Origin: Pisaster brevispinus
Lineage: Eukaryota; Echinodermata; Asteroidea; Forcipulatida; Asteriidae
NCBI GenBank assembly: GCA_023634235.1
Contig: JAMKCF010000015.1
Span: 5,619,698-5,683,697, forward strand
Direction: 5' to 3'
Length of the DNA stretch: 64,000 nt
The translations under genes and the position numbers were made by a program. Below are positions 11,001 to 20,758 of the stretch, in pieces. Every line of letters begins with the position of its first letter. Positions within the stretch are counted from its first letter, which is position 1. The notes under the pieces were generated by a model. It ran no database searches and was not told where the DNA came from. It saw nothing but the letters and a program-made list of their open reading frames with translations.

Positions 11001-11715
11001 CCTCCATGCTTAATTCAACTTCTTCTGAGCCTTTGAGCGGTTTTGGATAATAAACGCACCTTCAAAATTTCCAACTCCAAAATAGACAAAAAACTTACAG
11101 CCAAGTTATTCTTCAAAGTCTCAAATGCAAAATTCAACTTAAAAACGGAAGTTAACATGCATGCAGGTCCATAATAGAGGAAAAGATTGAACTGCAATTC
11201 TTTCCTTCTATTATGGACCTGCATTTGAACCATGCTCCAGTGATGATTCTTTCCCACGTGGAATGGATGCCGATTCCGACCGCCACTTTCACATTATTTC
11301 ATGAGATTTTTAGCCCACCCTATACGAGTGAAAAGGGGGCGGCGGTGTCGTGTTTTTTTTTTCTTCAGAGTAGTACGAGGAGCACAGGGAACAAACGGTT
11401 CGTACTCTGCAGATACCGGACGACGACACCAAAGGGCTTTTGTGCCTCGTTTTGGTCACGAATTTGGTTTGAATGGTATACAAAACAGGGACAACAGCCC
11501 CCATGTCAAAAGGCTTCACGTCCTGCCTGCGTCTTGACATTTTTTTATGAGTTAAGCTTTGTCACGCAATAATTATTCTTACTTGGTTTGATCGGCGGCC
11601 ACTCGTCCATTTCGAACCGGCTGTCTTCAAACTCGGTCCCACCGAGCTTGAACAAGAGCCGGATGGTCTCAGCCCTGCCTCTGCCGTTAAAATACTTGAG
11701 CTTGTATTGCGGCAT
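4904..11715 (-). CDS. Sigma-class glutathione S-transferase / hematopoietic prostaglandin D synthase-like (GST-A)
   Basis: Cytosolic glutathione transferase of the sigma class, the family that includes animal prostaglandin-D isomerase (HPGDS). Five exons in transcript order, 11583-11715, 8699-8791, 7600-7715, 6289-6396 and 4904-5068, join in phase to 204 codons plus TGA, the usual family length. The start MPQYKLKYFNGRGRAE carries the sigma catalytic Tyr at residue 8 and the thioredoxin-fold lead. Exon 2 supplies the cis-Pro segment TTGQVPALEIDG and the glutathione-binding QS pair in YNQSKSII. The helical domain holds LTAADVHF, the N-capping region of GSTs, and ends EWRKVRPTTEW. All splice sites are GT-AG. 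It is the most diverged of the three copies here and lies apart from the GST-B/GST-C duplication. Whether it makes prostaglandin D2 or only conjugates glutathione cannot be told from sequence. Confidence 0.92.
5733..5850 (+). repeat. Dispersed repeat fragment (GTGGCGTAAC family)
   Basis: Contains GTGGCGTAAC followed by AAATCTAGACTTTTCAGATT and AGTAAAATGTTACATT. The same string order, in one or the other orientation, recurs at about 12535-12625, 13715-13850, 17465-17645, 28255-28491 and 34020-34215, so this is one dispersed element family with a C/G-homopolymer-rich core. Confidence 0.6.
6212..6241. repeat. Short perfect hairpin in GST-A intron 4
   Basis: CCTGTCTTTATCC and GGATAAAGACAGG form a perfect 13-bp stem around a TTGC loop, with further GACCAGT half-matches outside it. 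Too short for a microRNA precursor. Confidence 0.6.
6289..6396 (-). CDS. GST-A exon 4
   Basis: Acceptor AACCTTCAAG, donor GTATAAG. Exactly 36 codons, AKNTKHFCEVEIPVIYDRM through GSFFFGNK. Confidence 0.92.
7100..7350. repeat. Fragment of inverted-repeat family also at 56.4 and 59.1 kb
   Basis: Shares CCTCACGTTAAAATGGT, the CATCCAATGACGTC block and GGAATGTA with the longer copies at 56440-56960 and 59070-59605. Located in GST-A intron 3. Confidence 0.55.
7600..7715 (-). CDS. GST-A exon 3
   Basis: Acceptor GCAAGTTCAG, donor GTACGA. Encodes GFFGKDELEAMCIDMVID through STNAEEK, the linker and first helices of the C-terminal domain. Confidence 0.92.
7747..7880 (+). repeat. Dispersed repeat with CGTTTCGAACAG / CTCGTCTTCAGGAG motif, copy 1
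   Basis: Contains CTTGCGGGTACAACCA, then AACGTTTCGAACAG and CTCTGCTCGTCTTCAGGAG, in GST-A intron 2. The same unit forms both arms of the large palindrome at 40769-41033; a shorter relative lies at 39705-39775. Confidence 0.65.
8699..8791 (-). CDS. GST-A exon 2
   Basis: Acceptor TTTCTTTACAG, donor GTGAGA. Encodes the cis-Pro/glutathione-site segment ITTGQVPALEIDG and YNQSKSIIGYLGRKF. Confidence 0.92.
8884..8962 (+). repeat. Two-unit tandem repeat
   Basis: Units of about 40 bases built on CCGGGTC, CATAA and GAGGCCTGATCC occur twice in tandem, followed by degenerating GTGTCTGGGTCAG-type sequence. A similar CCGGGTCAG-rich patch occurs at 42200-42450. Confidence 0.5.
9068..9300. mobile_element. 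MITE with TACACTGCAAAAA ends (TA-flanked)
   Basis: The left end, TACACTGC followed by a GGGGTGTTGAAATTGACACC stretch, mirrors the right end TTAACACCCCAGTTTTGGCA followed by GTGTA. The interior holds paired GGTGTTGTCAC / GTGACAACACC. TA at both ends suits a Tc1/mariner-type target site. No coding capacity; lies in GST-A intron 1. Confidence 0.72.
9547..9566. promoter_or_regulatory. Palindrome containing a cAMP-response-element core
   Basis: A near-perfect palindrome centred on TGACGTCA (GTGACGTCAC within ACATG/CATGT) lies in GST-A intron 1. The octamer is the canonical CREB/ATF site; use here is inference only. Confidence 0.3.
11158..11224. repeat. Inverted repeat in GST-A intron 1
   Basis: ATGCAGGTCCATAATAG and CTATTATGGACCTGCAT are perfect inverted copies about 30 bases apart, close upstream of a stretch with many CpGs near exon 1. 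Confidence 0.6.
11583..11715 (-). CDS. GST-A exon 1
   Basis: ATG at 11715-11713. Encodes residues 1-44 (MPQYKLKYFNGRG to EWPPIKP) plus one base; donor GTAAGAAT. Catalytic Tyr8 is here. Confidence 0.92.
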
Positions 11716-14700
11716 GTTGTCTGACTTGGTGCTGTGTGAGACGAGCGTAACTGAGGTCTGTTTGTGGCTCTGTGGCGGTTTTTACAGCAATCCCGTCTCT
11801 CTGTCGCTATATACAGTTCTGTTACAATACTAAAGCTAGACGGTGCGACCTTGGAGGTTTTGACACGTACATGTATAAATCCTGAGGTCGACCTGAACCA
11901 CTTCCAGGTACGGGCAGGCTTGCTTTTGTGTGTTGACGCAACGAGTCTGAACTTTGCTTTTTGGCAAAATTAAAGGTACTAGCGGGATGCGGCGCGCTTT
12001 GCGCGGCACCCGCTAGATGGGAGCGATTCTTGCGTATAAAATGCTGCAAATGTAATGTGGGGTGAGGGGGGTAACTGGAGGGACACTTAGAGGTAAACAT
12101 TTTGTAGAATTGGCTCGGTAACGGTAGGTAAAATCGGTACGCAATGTTATTTTGTCTTATGATAAAATTTCGACCATGCAAAAGATGTTTAGTGGGGTCG
12201 AAACGTCGCCTGCCCTCTTTACCCTTCTTGTCCCCTTTCTCCAACTATGAATCATAATTTGGGGGTGTATGACCGGAGTTGAGTTTTAATATTGGGGAAG
12301 GATGTACTTTGGCAAAGATGCATGCTTGCATGATCATTTGTAAGTATTTTGATGATGTTAAAACTTGTGTTGAGCGACTCAAATACGCCTAAGCAATCCA
12401 CTGGTTTCTTTGAATGCTTCTGTGCTCCTGTATTTATTTGTTATACTTGATTTCCTTTCTTGATTTCTTTGTTCGTGGGTGTAAAAACAAATACATTGTC
12501 GGTGTACAAAAGGAAAAAATAGTTTTGAAAAACATTGAATTATCACATCAAAGCTAATAAAATGTAACATTTTACTCTTGTAGTTTTTAATCTGAAATGT
12601 ATAGAGTTCAAGGGGGGGGGGACCCGGGGTGGGGGCACAGAAATTTTTTTTATTGTTTTTTGACATACACCACTTTCCTAAAAAAATCTGGGTGTAGAGG
12701 TGGCCACAATAGGGGCCTATAATACGCTGACCGATGGCAATTTATTTGAAGCACAGTAGTTTATGAGTAATTTGCATATTTTGTCATTGGGATGAAGAAC
12801 AAAAATATAATTGACCTTACACACCGATATACAAAAAATGTATTGTGTTTAGACATGGTTTCAAGTCTGTGTTCGTGATGTAGCCTGAAATAGCGCCCTC
12901 TTGTAACACTGACTTGAGCGTGTGATAGCTAATCTGCGGGGAGTTTTGCCTTAAAATCGAGTCTTAAAACCCTTTGTAGAGAGGACGCATCAGTCTGCAC
13001 TCCAAATAAATAAAAAAAACTGCATACCCCTTTAATGATTTCTTCTACCACACAATCAAGCCTATGTAATCGATCCACTACATGTCAGCCACCATTCTAT
13101 GGTGTTTCCCAGACCAGGGTGACTTAGTCTGGCCTCGGGGAATACAAAACAGATTTTTTTTTTTTTTAACAAACCCTTGATTGACAATAGTAGGCAGTTA
13201 GCACTGCCCATGAGGTAATGGGTTCTTTATGGTCCTGGTGGTTTTTTTTTTAGATAGTTTTTTTTTTGCATCAAGCCATTACCAGCCAGGCCTAACAATA
13301 GTGACTATAGTAATCACTATAGTAATCACCAAAGTACTTTGCCAGGCTGTCAGTCTAGAAATGTTAGCTTAGGTTGAACTGTGGGAAAAATTGTTACACA
13401 AGGTTGCAAGCCCATCCCCAACCCACCCACTGGTATGTGTAATTATTAGGGGATGTGAAGTCCTACACTTCTTTAGAAAACCAATAGAATGTCATCATGC
13501 AATTATAAAGTAATTTGCACCCACTGCTAATTAACTATTGCATGTAATGAGCCAACAGTCAAAACTGCATGCACAGGTTTTGGTGTCACTGCAGAAGACG
13601 TAGGGTCAAAAGGTTATTTTTAATGCGTTATAAAGCACTACTCCAACCCAAGATCTCCGGGTCTCGGATGGTGCTTGTGAAACAGTAGAAATAACGGACA
13701 TGGTGGTAAAGTAACCGCGTATCTTGGGGGCACGCCCCCCCCCAAATCGATGTCTGTGACTGCGTCACCAATTTGAAATCTGGACTTTTGAGATTAAAAA
13801 TTACCAGGTGAGTAAAATGTTACATTTTATAAGCTTGAATATGATAATTTTAATATTTTAAAAGCTGTTTTCCAATCTACGCGCAAGGAAGACAATAGAC
13901 TATAACTTTGTGGCGTTTGCCAACCAAGAGTGTATGTGCGCATGCGTAAATGTAATCAGCATATTTCATGGGAATGGTCATTTATCTTAACTTATCTCAT
14001 ATTGTCTTACAATTCTGTACAGTTTGTGATTAATTGTAAGATTGGTTTTAAAAAGTATAAAACAGACAATATATCAATCTATCAATCAAACAAACAATCT
14101 TTCAACCAATTACTCGATCAATCTACCAACTAATCACGAATCAAGCTATTTATTCACCAATAAGCCTTCATCGACCCATCAATCAACATATATTAATCGC
14201 TAATCAATTGACAACCAGTCATCGGTCTCCAAGTAATCAACGATTCGATCAGTTTAACTAGTTAATCATAAATCAATTATAAGACAAATCAAATTAATAA
14301 CACTTTTAAAGAATAATGAACCCCCTACAGCATAAAAAACAAACATGACAAGCTTGTTTTTTTTTAAATATGTACAATAATCTTAAACTTACAAATTTAA
14401 ATAACGAAAGCATGGTATTCCAGGTAATATTCTTTTCTAAAACAAGGAGTAGATAAATGGGAGAGAAAATAGTCAGTGCAACAGTAAAACGTACCGTACA
14501 ATGATTTTGTGTAAAATGTGCACAATTAATTTTATAAAATGATTCATTCTTCATCTTATTCCATCAGAAATCCTTTCAACTCACTGGGAAAATGAACTAA
14601 AATACAATTGTCATGTTAAGACATTTGCATATTTACATTTGAATATTTACATTTCAAAGTATTTTTGTTTCAGAATTCAGATACCAGCCTTCTCTAGTAA

Positions 14701-15798
14701 AATTTCAAAGTTATTTTGAAAAAATAATAAAACATTTAAGGAGAACTTTTAAGGATTTGGATTTAAGGTATTGCTTTTTCTTTGTTTCTTTGGACTATTA
14801 ACAAACTGGTCAAACTTGACATTGGATCAGAGTCCAGCAGTTTGGGTGGTGACTGGTGAGTAACTACATGTACATGTACAGTGTATGTGTTGGATTTTTT
14901 ATGGGTGAGGAAAGATCCTAGTAAATCAAGCTAGGGAGTTGAATCAACTTTCTTGCCTACATCATAAAACAAGTGAGACATAGAAATAGAAAACGAATAA
15001 AAGACAAATAATTTCTTCTACTCGTGACTTTTTACAGGCCTGGAGTTTAATCTTTGAGACTTGGCAAGGCCATTTTCATTTTGCAAAGGGCAACCGCCTC
15101 CATTGGAAGACCTCACAGTCTATGGGGAACTTTTGAAGGGGCACTAAGACCAGGGCAACAGACTGAGGCAAGAACCTGATGTAAACCAAGGCCTGCATTT
15201 AGACTTCAACTTGCTTCTCACCTCGAATAAAATGGAACAACTTGCTTCTCACCTCGAATAGAATGGAAAGAAAACAACACACTATACAGTTATTTACAAC
15301 AGAACTAACAGTCTTGTTCCGCTTAAACGTCGCATTATTTACGCAGTATACAAAACTTTAAACACAATTTTGGGGGCAAAAGGTGGTTGAGGTGGCATTA
15401 CATATAATACAAGTAATTTAACAAGAATTGATTTCACAAAGTAAATCTGAATTCCTTAAGAAAACAGTGGAAAGTAGATCTTAATGGAAGCAAAATTCAG
15501 CCCAACGAAGCATCAATGCACTATTTTTATATGGATATAGGACTTCCACAATTCAAATCATCAAAATCAAGATTGAAATCGTCCTATTTGCACGACTAAG
15601 AGCTGAGATATTGAAGTAAATAAGAGAGCATAATATCTTGCAAATAAATGTTTGTTTCAAGACTTATTGTCGGTTGGAGCAAGAAACCTATTTTTGGCAT
15701 TAGCAAGCCTCGAACTCAAATCATTTCTTTGGAGCTTTAGAAAGGTGGAAAGAAGGGAAATTTAAAGAATTTCTTTAAATTCTGTGCAGAAGGTCTTT
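11716..15798. other. Intergenic stretch upstream of GST-A
   Basis: No coding exon recognised. Holds a GTGGCGTAAC-family fragment at 12535-12625, another at 13715-13850, a degenerate ATCA-type microsatellite at 14070-14290, AT-rich unique sequence and a two-unit 31-base direct repeat near 15209-15268 (CAACTTGCTTCTCACCTCGA twice). The GST-A promoter should lie just above 11715; no clear TATA box was identified. Confidence 0.55.
14070..14290 (+). repeat. Degenerate ATCA/AATC microsatellite
   Basis: Runs of CAATC, ATCAATC and AATCA recur at loose 4-8 base spacing over about 200 bases, consistent with a decayed tetranucleotide array. Confidence 0.6.
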
Positions 15799-17328
15799 TC
15801 ATTCAGTCATGTCCTCCAGCAACTGACTGGCCTGAGCCCCATCCTGTTCAACTGGTCTCCATGATACTGGACGCTTTTTGCTCTTCTTCTCTCTGCGCTT
15901 TGCTGCCCAGGCCCGCTTCCGATCTGACCATTCCCCTTTCTTAACGATCTGGCGTTTTTCTGACTCCAAGCTGACGATCTTGTCCTGCAGCTCTCCGATC
16001 TGCTTGTCGAGCTGCTCAGCACGTTCGTGCCATTCCGATATCACAAGCTTCGTCTTCTCGCTGGTGATGAGGGCCACCTGTTCCTTCAAAGTGCTCACCG
16101 TGATGTCGATTTCTGCCATGCGGTTTTCGCGGACCTTCTTTGTTTGATGCTTCTCTCTCTTGAAGCCACCCGGTTGGAACAACTTGCTTCTTGTTTGGTT
16201 ACAGCGGGTGTACTTGTAGCCGCTGTAGTACAGCCTCTTCTGAGCCTCAGTGTAGAGCTCGCCTCTTTTATCTAACAAGTGGGGTTTTTCCAAAGCAACC
16301 CTGAATGCCATCTCGTTCATTTGCATATGGTAGCTGGTAAGCTTTATATTCCCGTTCCGACCGTATATCATGGAGACCTTTCTTAGTTCTGCCAAATCAA
16401 CACCTACCTCATTAAAGTCTTCCAGGGCATTGTCCTCCTGGGTCACATCTCCTTGGATTGAAGATGTAGGGGAGTTAAACTCCTGGATCACAGCTTCTCG
16501 GATTGGAGATGTAGCGGAAGTCAACTCTCGTCTATCATCTCTGATCATGGTGTCCACAAGGGCTTCCAAACTAGCAACCACCTGGGAGGACTCCTCACTC
16601 TGGTCATTAGCCTGTTCGTTGGAACTTTTCTCTGGTGTTTGAGACCCTGGCTGGTCATATTCTTGCTGACTCTCTGACGGACCAGCCTCATCGACAGTTT
16701 GTGCACTGTACGAGTGCTCATTTGAGGTATTGTCTCTCACCAGGACCACTTCAACTTTTGCAGTGGCTGCATTCGATGTTCTGGCAAAGCTGTTTCTTGA
16801 GTACTTGTAGCCGCTTTGAGTCAGTGCTTCTCGTGACAGCTTCAGCAGCTTTCCCTTGTTTTGAAGAAGCTCTGGATTTTCCAAAGCAATCTTGTGAGCA
16901 CACTTGTTGATTCCCTTGCGGTATTTGGTGAGATTTTTCTTGAAGATTTGTGACGCGAGTTTCACTTCTTGGTTGGTCATACAAGTCTGCATATTGAAGA
17001 GTGAAGGATCAGCTCTCAACCTTCCAATCACTGTAGGAGATATGTCGCTGGCAGATGCTATCTCCGAGTCTACTTTTGGCGTTTTCTTTGGACTTCGGAA
17101 ATGGAACTCATACTTTTCTTTGGCTTCAACCTTGTGGCTTTTGTCTACATCGATGAACTCGTCAAAGTCATTTGAGTAGACCATGAAGCGCTCCAAAGTG
17201 GCATCGCCAACGGGGTACAACTTCTTTGCTTGTTCTTGGATTTCTTTGATATTCTTGACCTTAGCTGCCTTCTTCAGCTTGTTTTCGTCATCCAGAAAGA
17301 TGGAAACAAGAACCAGATGCTTTGCCAT
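15799..17328 (-). CDS. Unrecognised beta-grasp / twin-GYKY-repeat / coiled-coil protein, paralogue 1 (509 aa)
   Basis: One uninterrupted 509-codon exon; I cannot name the family. Residues 4-78 (HLVLVSIFLDDENKLKK, then ERFMVYSNDFDEFIDVD, then KYEFHF) give a strand-hairpin-helix-strand pattern like a beta-grasp fold (PB1, CIDE-N or ubiquitin-like); this is inference. Two copies of a roughly 55-residue repeat follow, at 124-177 (IALENPELLQNKGKLLKLS to SGYKYSR) and 314-375 (VALEKPHLLDKRGELYTEA to SGYKYTR), separated by a Ser/Glu/Gln-rich acidic linker at 200-305. Residues 405-462 are a predicted coiled coil and 463-490 a very basic tail with clusters such as KRREKKSKKRP, suggesting nuclear location. 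The start is supported by alignment with the 462-aa neighbour and by a splice acceptor 16 bases upstream. Shares no family with the GST genes around it. Confidence 0.85.
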   Translation of the reverse strand: MAKHLVLVSIFLDDENKLKKAAKVKNIKEIQEQAKKLYPVGDATLERFMVYSNDFDEFIDVDKSHKVEAKEKYEFHFRSPKKTPKVDSEIASASDISPTVIGRLRADPSLFNMQTCMTNQEVKLASQIFKKNLTKYRKGINKCAHKIALENPELLQNKGKLLKLSREALTQSGYKYSRNSFARTSNAATAKVEVVLVRDNTSNEHSYSAQTVDEAGPSESQQEYDQPGSQTPEKSSNEQANDQSEESSQVVASLEALVDTMIRDDRRELTSATSPIREAVIQEFNSPTSSIQGDVTQEDNALEDFNEVGVDLAELRKVSMIYGRNGNIKLTSYHMQMNEMAFRVALEKPHLLDKRGELYTEAQKRLYYSGYKYTRCNQTRSKLFQPGGFKREKHQTKKVRENRMAEIDITVSTLKEQVALITSEKTKLVISEWHERAEQLDKQIGELQDKIVSLESEKRQIVKKGEWSDRKRAWAAKRREKKSKKRPVSWRPVEQDGAQASQLLEDMTE

Positions 17329-17344
17329 CGTTTACATGTAATGC
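17329..17344 (-). other. 5' UTR end of paralogue 1 with splice acceptor
   Basis: Reading the - strand, TTTGTTTATTGCAG ends at 17345, leaving 16 untranslated bases before the ATG. Implies a noncoding upstream exon that I cannot place with certainty; a donor-like CTG|GTAAGAGTG lies near 18670. Confidence 0.5.
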
Positions 17345-19689
17345 CTGCAATAAACAAATGTAATTAATAGATATTGAAAAATAAATGCTTTTTTTGTCAA
17401 AGGGTAAAACTATAAAACGATCATGGATTAAGGTAGACAGTCAACTTTACATCCATAACTAATAGGGGGCGGGGGACAGACCTGACCCCCCCCCCTTAAC
17501 TGATGTCTGTGCCCCACACCAAACTGATGTTGGTGCACTCCCCCCCCCAACTTAAACCCCCAATGCCCCCCCCCCCCCCCAGTTGCTGTCCGGACTTTCG
17601 AGATTAAACATTCCCAGAATAGAATGTTAAATTTTATAAGCTTTTATGTAGTAATAATGGATGTAACCTCAATTGATGTCAGTGCCCCTAAACTGATGTC
17701 TGTACTCATTTTAGTTTAAAATAGTAAATTATTAATACTTTTAGGTTTTGTTTGTTTACTTTTCATCAATTAAGCATACTTGAACTAAAGCAGGTTAGTA
17801 AAATTTAAGTAATTCTTGCATCACATTTATGATTTATATTGTCAGAAAAAGAAACTAAATTAGCAGACAGTGTTTGATGCTAAAATCTCAAATACTACTC
17901 TTTTAACAGCATGAGAGCATGAATATAGACCTCCATGATGAGAGCAAGCTTGAAGCATGGAAATTAAGACCGGAGTTTCGGTCGAAAAAAAAATACGGTA
18001 CTACTACAGTAAATTTCATATTGTTATGATCAATGAAAGTTGACCATGATAATGTAGCTCTTTCTGTAAAAAAAAAGGGAAAACAAATCTAAAGCTATTT
18101 TGACAAGTTTCTTTTCTTCTAAAAGCATACATTCTCATTCTTCTTGTTCCTACCATGGAGGTAAAATATTTTTACCTTCATATTCCTACCAACGACCCAA
18201 GATTTTCTAAGTTTTAAAAACCAAGTTATTACAATTACAACAATTTTTCCTCCCATCCATGCATGCTGTAATCAAACAGGCCTGAAATCTTGAAACCTGT
18301 CGTTAATTTTGCTAAATATTGTAAAACAAATTATTGACTTTAAAAAACCCTGTGTGGATTAAAACTAGATTAATGAATCAAACCGTTTCATCTTTCAAAA
18401 CTTTATTTCTTAAAACGGAACGAATTACTGAAAAAAGGCCGTCATTTGAACCATAAAGCACGACATTTGTTTTCATGGGTTGTGATTGACGCACCTTTAC
18501 CCCGTCTTTGCTATGGCATGACCGTCATTGGGTCGTATTTTGCGTCATTTTAGGGACGCCATCTTTTCAAAGAAAAAAACACAGGTTTAGAGTAAAGTAA
18601 ACGAGATAGAAAACAAACAGCAGTGATCTACGCTTCACCATATTAACATACCTGTAATACACACTCTTACCAGAAAAGCGTTTTCGTCAATATGTGTGAC
18701 TCAAAAAACCGTTAAATTGCGAGAAAACGACTACCTTTTCAAACGTCCTTGAAACTCAAAGCATGGTACCCGACTTTGTCTATATTGATGATCTATTTGA
18801 AGTCTGGGTTATAGACTAGTGCTAATATCCGACAATAGAGGTCGCTGTTTATCATTCGCTGTATTTCTTTCCTTTTTCGCGGGTGGCGGTCAACAGCCGC
18901 GACCGGATCGTCTGGACACGACCCTATAAATCGGCCCGTCGGGGGGGGGGGGGGGGTACCTCCTGTACAAGAAGAGGGGATGTGTGTGGGGGGATCCCCC
19001 TCTGCCACAAATTGGGCATGCTATGCTAGTAGCAATTAGGAATAGGACAATCTTTTACAAAGAGAAGAGATGGGTAAAAATTAAAACTGGAGAATACGTG
19101 TGTAAACTATAAATAGAACTTTGCAGTTTAATCAGACATGGGTGTCAATCCATTTTAATCTTTAAACAATTAATATTGAAGAATTTCATTATTGCATTCG
19201 ACGCAAGGAAAACCCATGTACATGTACATGTGTTGCACCCCATACCTTTATTGTCATCAGTCAAGTCAAGTCAAATCTAAGTGGTATTTGAAGCTTAGCA
19301 TGGTGTGAATTGTAAGATCAAGTCAATGTTGTCAAAGACCCTGGTCCCAAGACGATGCCCAAGCTTAGGTCCAAGTTTCAGGCCATTTTCAGTCTCGGTC
19401 CTCAAATCACTGCTTTTTTGCCAAATTATTAACAAGCTGTAATATTATTACATATGTAAGGGGTGTTATCTGACAAAAAATATAAATCGTGAAAAAAAAA
19501 AAACTTCTTGCTCTAGAAACAAAAACACCTGAATCCTCAGGGTTATTGTTGAGGTATTTTGGACATCACCAACATAAAAGGGAAATATAGAAGTTTTGAT
19601 AGGAGTGGTCTGTGTCTTTAATTACATGGTAACAACTGCAAGTGTCCAACTTCCTCCAGGGATTCAACTCGGCAAGACTAACATCTTAA

Positions 19690-19872
19690 AAGGTTTGTCC
19701 ATCATTTCATAGAGCTGAAAAGTAGCTCAGCACAAAACAATTTTGCTTACCAGATCAGCCAATATACAGTTCGACAATGTATTGCCTGTGACTGGTTTTC
19801 TGCTACTTTTTGCTAAACAGAATATTATTAAGCACAATCTTCCATTTAAGCATCTCTATGAAATTGGGCCCT
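19690..19872. repeat. GGGCCCAATTTCATAGAGCTGC-family palindromic repeat, copy 1
   Basis: Begins TTTCATAGAGCTG and ends CTCTATGAAATTGGGCCC; between lie GCTTACCAGA, TGACTGGT and GCTAAACAGAA. Nine copies or fragments occur in this window, all sharing the same interior order, which marks one nonautonomous inverted-repeat family. Confidence 0.75.
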
Positions 19873-20000
19873 TCCCCTGCCCCCCCCCCCCCAAAAGAAG
19901 AAACACAAATTATTTGCGCAAGAATCATCACAAAAAAACTACCTAAGCTCCTCCGAATGTATTTTAAAGTCTCGATCGAACAACAGACAAACTCTGATCT

Positions 20001-20195
20001 AGGCCCAATTTCTTAGAGCTGCTTTGAAAGTAAAAAAATATTGCTTTACAATTCTCTGCTTGACATAATTTTATGAGCAGGATGCCAGTCACAAATGGTG
20101 CATGTAACATGTTATTTTGGCTGGTATCCTTGTTCAGGAAAGCATAATTTTGATGTACTTGGTTAAATTTTGCAATTCTATGAAATTGGGCCCCT
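20001..20195. repeat. GGGCCCAATTTCATAGAGCTGC-family palindromic repeat, copy 2
   Basis: AGGCCCAATTTCTTAGAGCT at the left and CTATGAAATTGGGCCCC at the right. Inverted orientation relative to copy 1, with GCAGGATGCCAGTCACAAAT in the interior. Confidence 0.75.
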
Positions 20196-20758
20196 CGCTG
20201 ATTCATCAACTTATGAAAATTTATGTGACAGTTAAATTGACAAGGTTTTAACTATTTTCAGTAAATAACCAGAACGTTCCAGTCTTCCAATAATTAACAT
20301 CCATGTTCTTTTAGGAAAATTCAACCTGAAATTGATGGCAGATGAGACAACAATATCCTGTATATTGTATTATTTGAAAGTGATCCAGACTTTCAGATTT
20401 CAAATGACCAAAATCATTACACCGTATGCATTGACATCATTATACTGCCTCCTATAGAGGTAAGAAGTATGATCAAACAAATTTTTAAAGAAAAGCAAAA
20501 GTTCAGTAAGCACAGCGCACAGGATGGGTCAATGGGCATCCTCCTTTTGACCACGTGAGGGCGCCCCACTGCAATAACGTCGTTAATGTCAATAGTAAAA
20601 TTGTCCTTGTTTCAATGATTGAACTGAGGTAATGATGTTAGTTATTAGAGACCTGCATTATCTTTCAAATATCAAACTTGTAAAGAGTTATAATTGTCAG
20701 GTGGACAAGAAACTTCATGTCTGACACAAATAATGTCAAGTGAAAACTGAAGAGGTGG

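Larger units (their letters stand above)
17345..20758. other. Stretch between the two unrecognised paralogues
   Basis: No coding exon seen. Contains a GTGGCGTAAC-family copy rich in C runs (17465-17645), a run of about 16 G at 18941-18956, a CATGTACATGTACATG stretch near 19216 and two palindromic-family copies at 19690-19872 and 20001-20195. Confidence 0.55.
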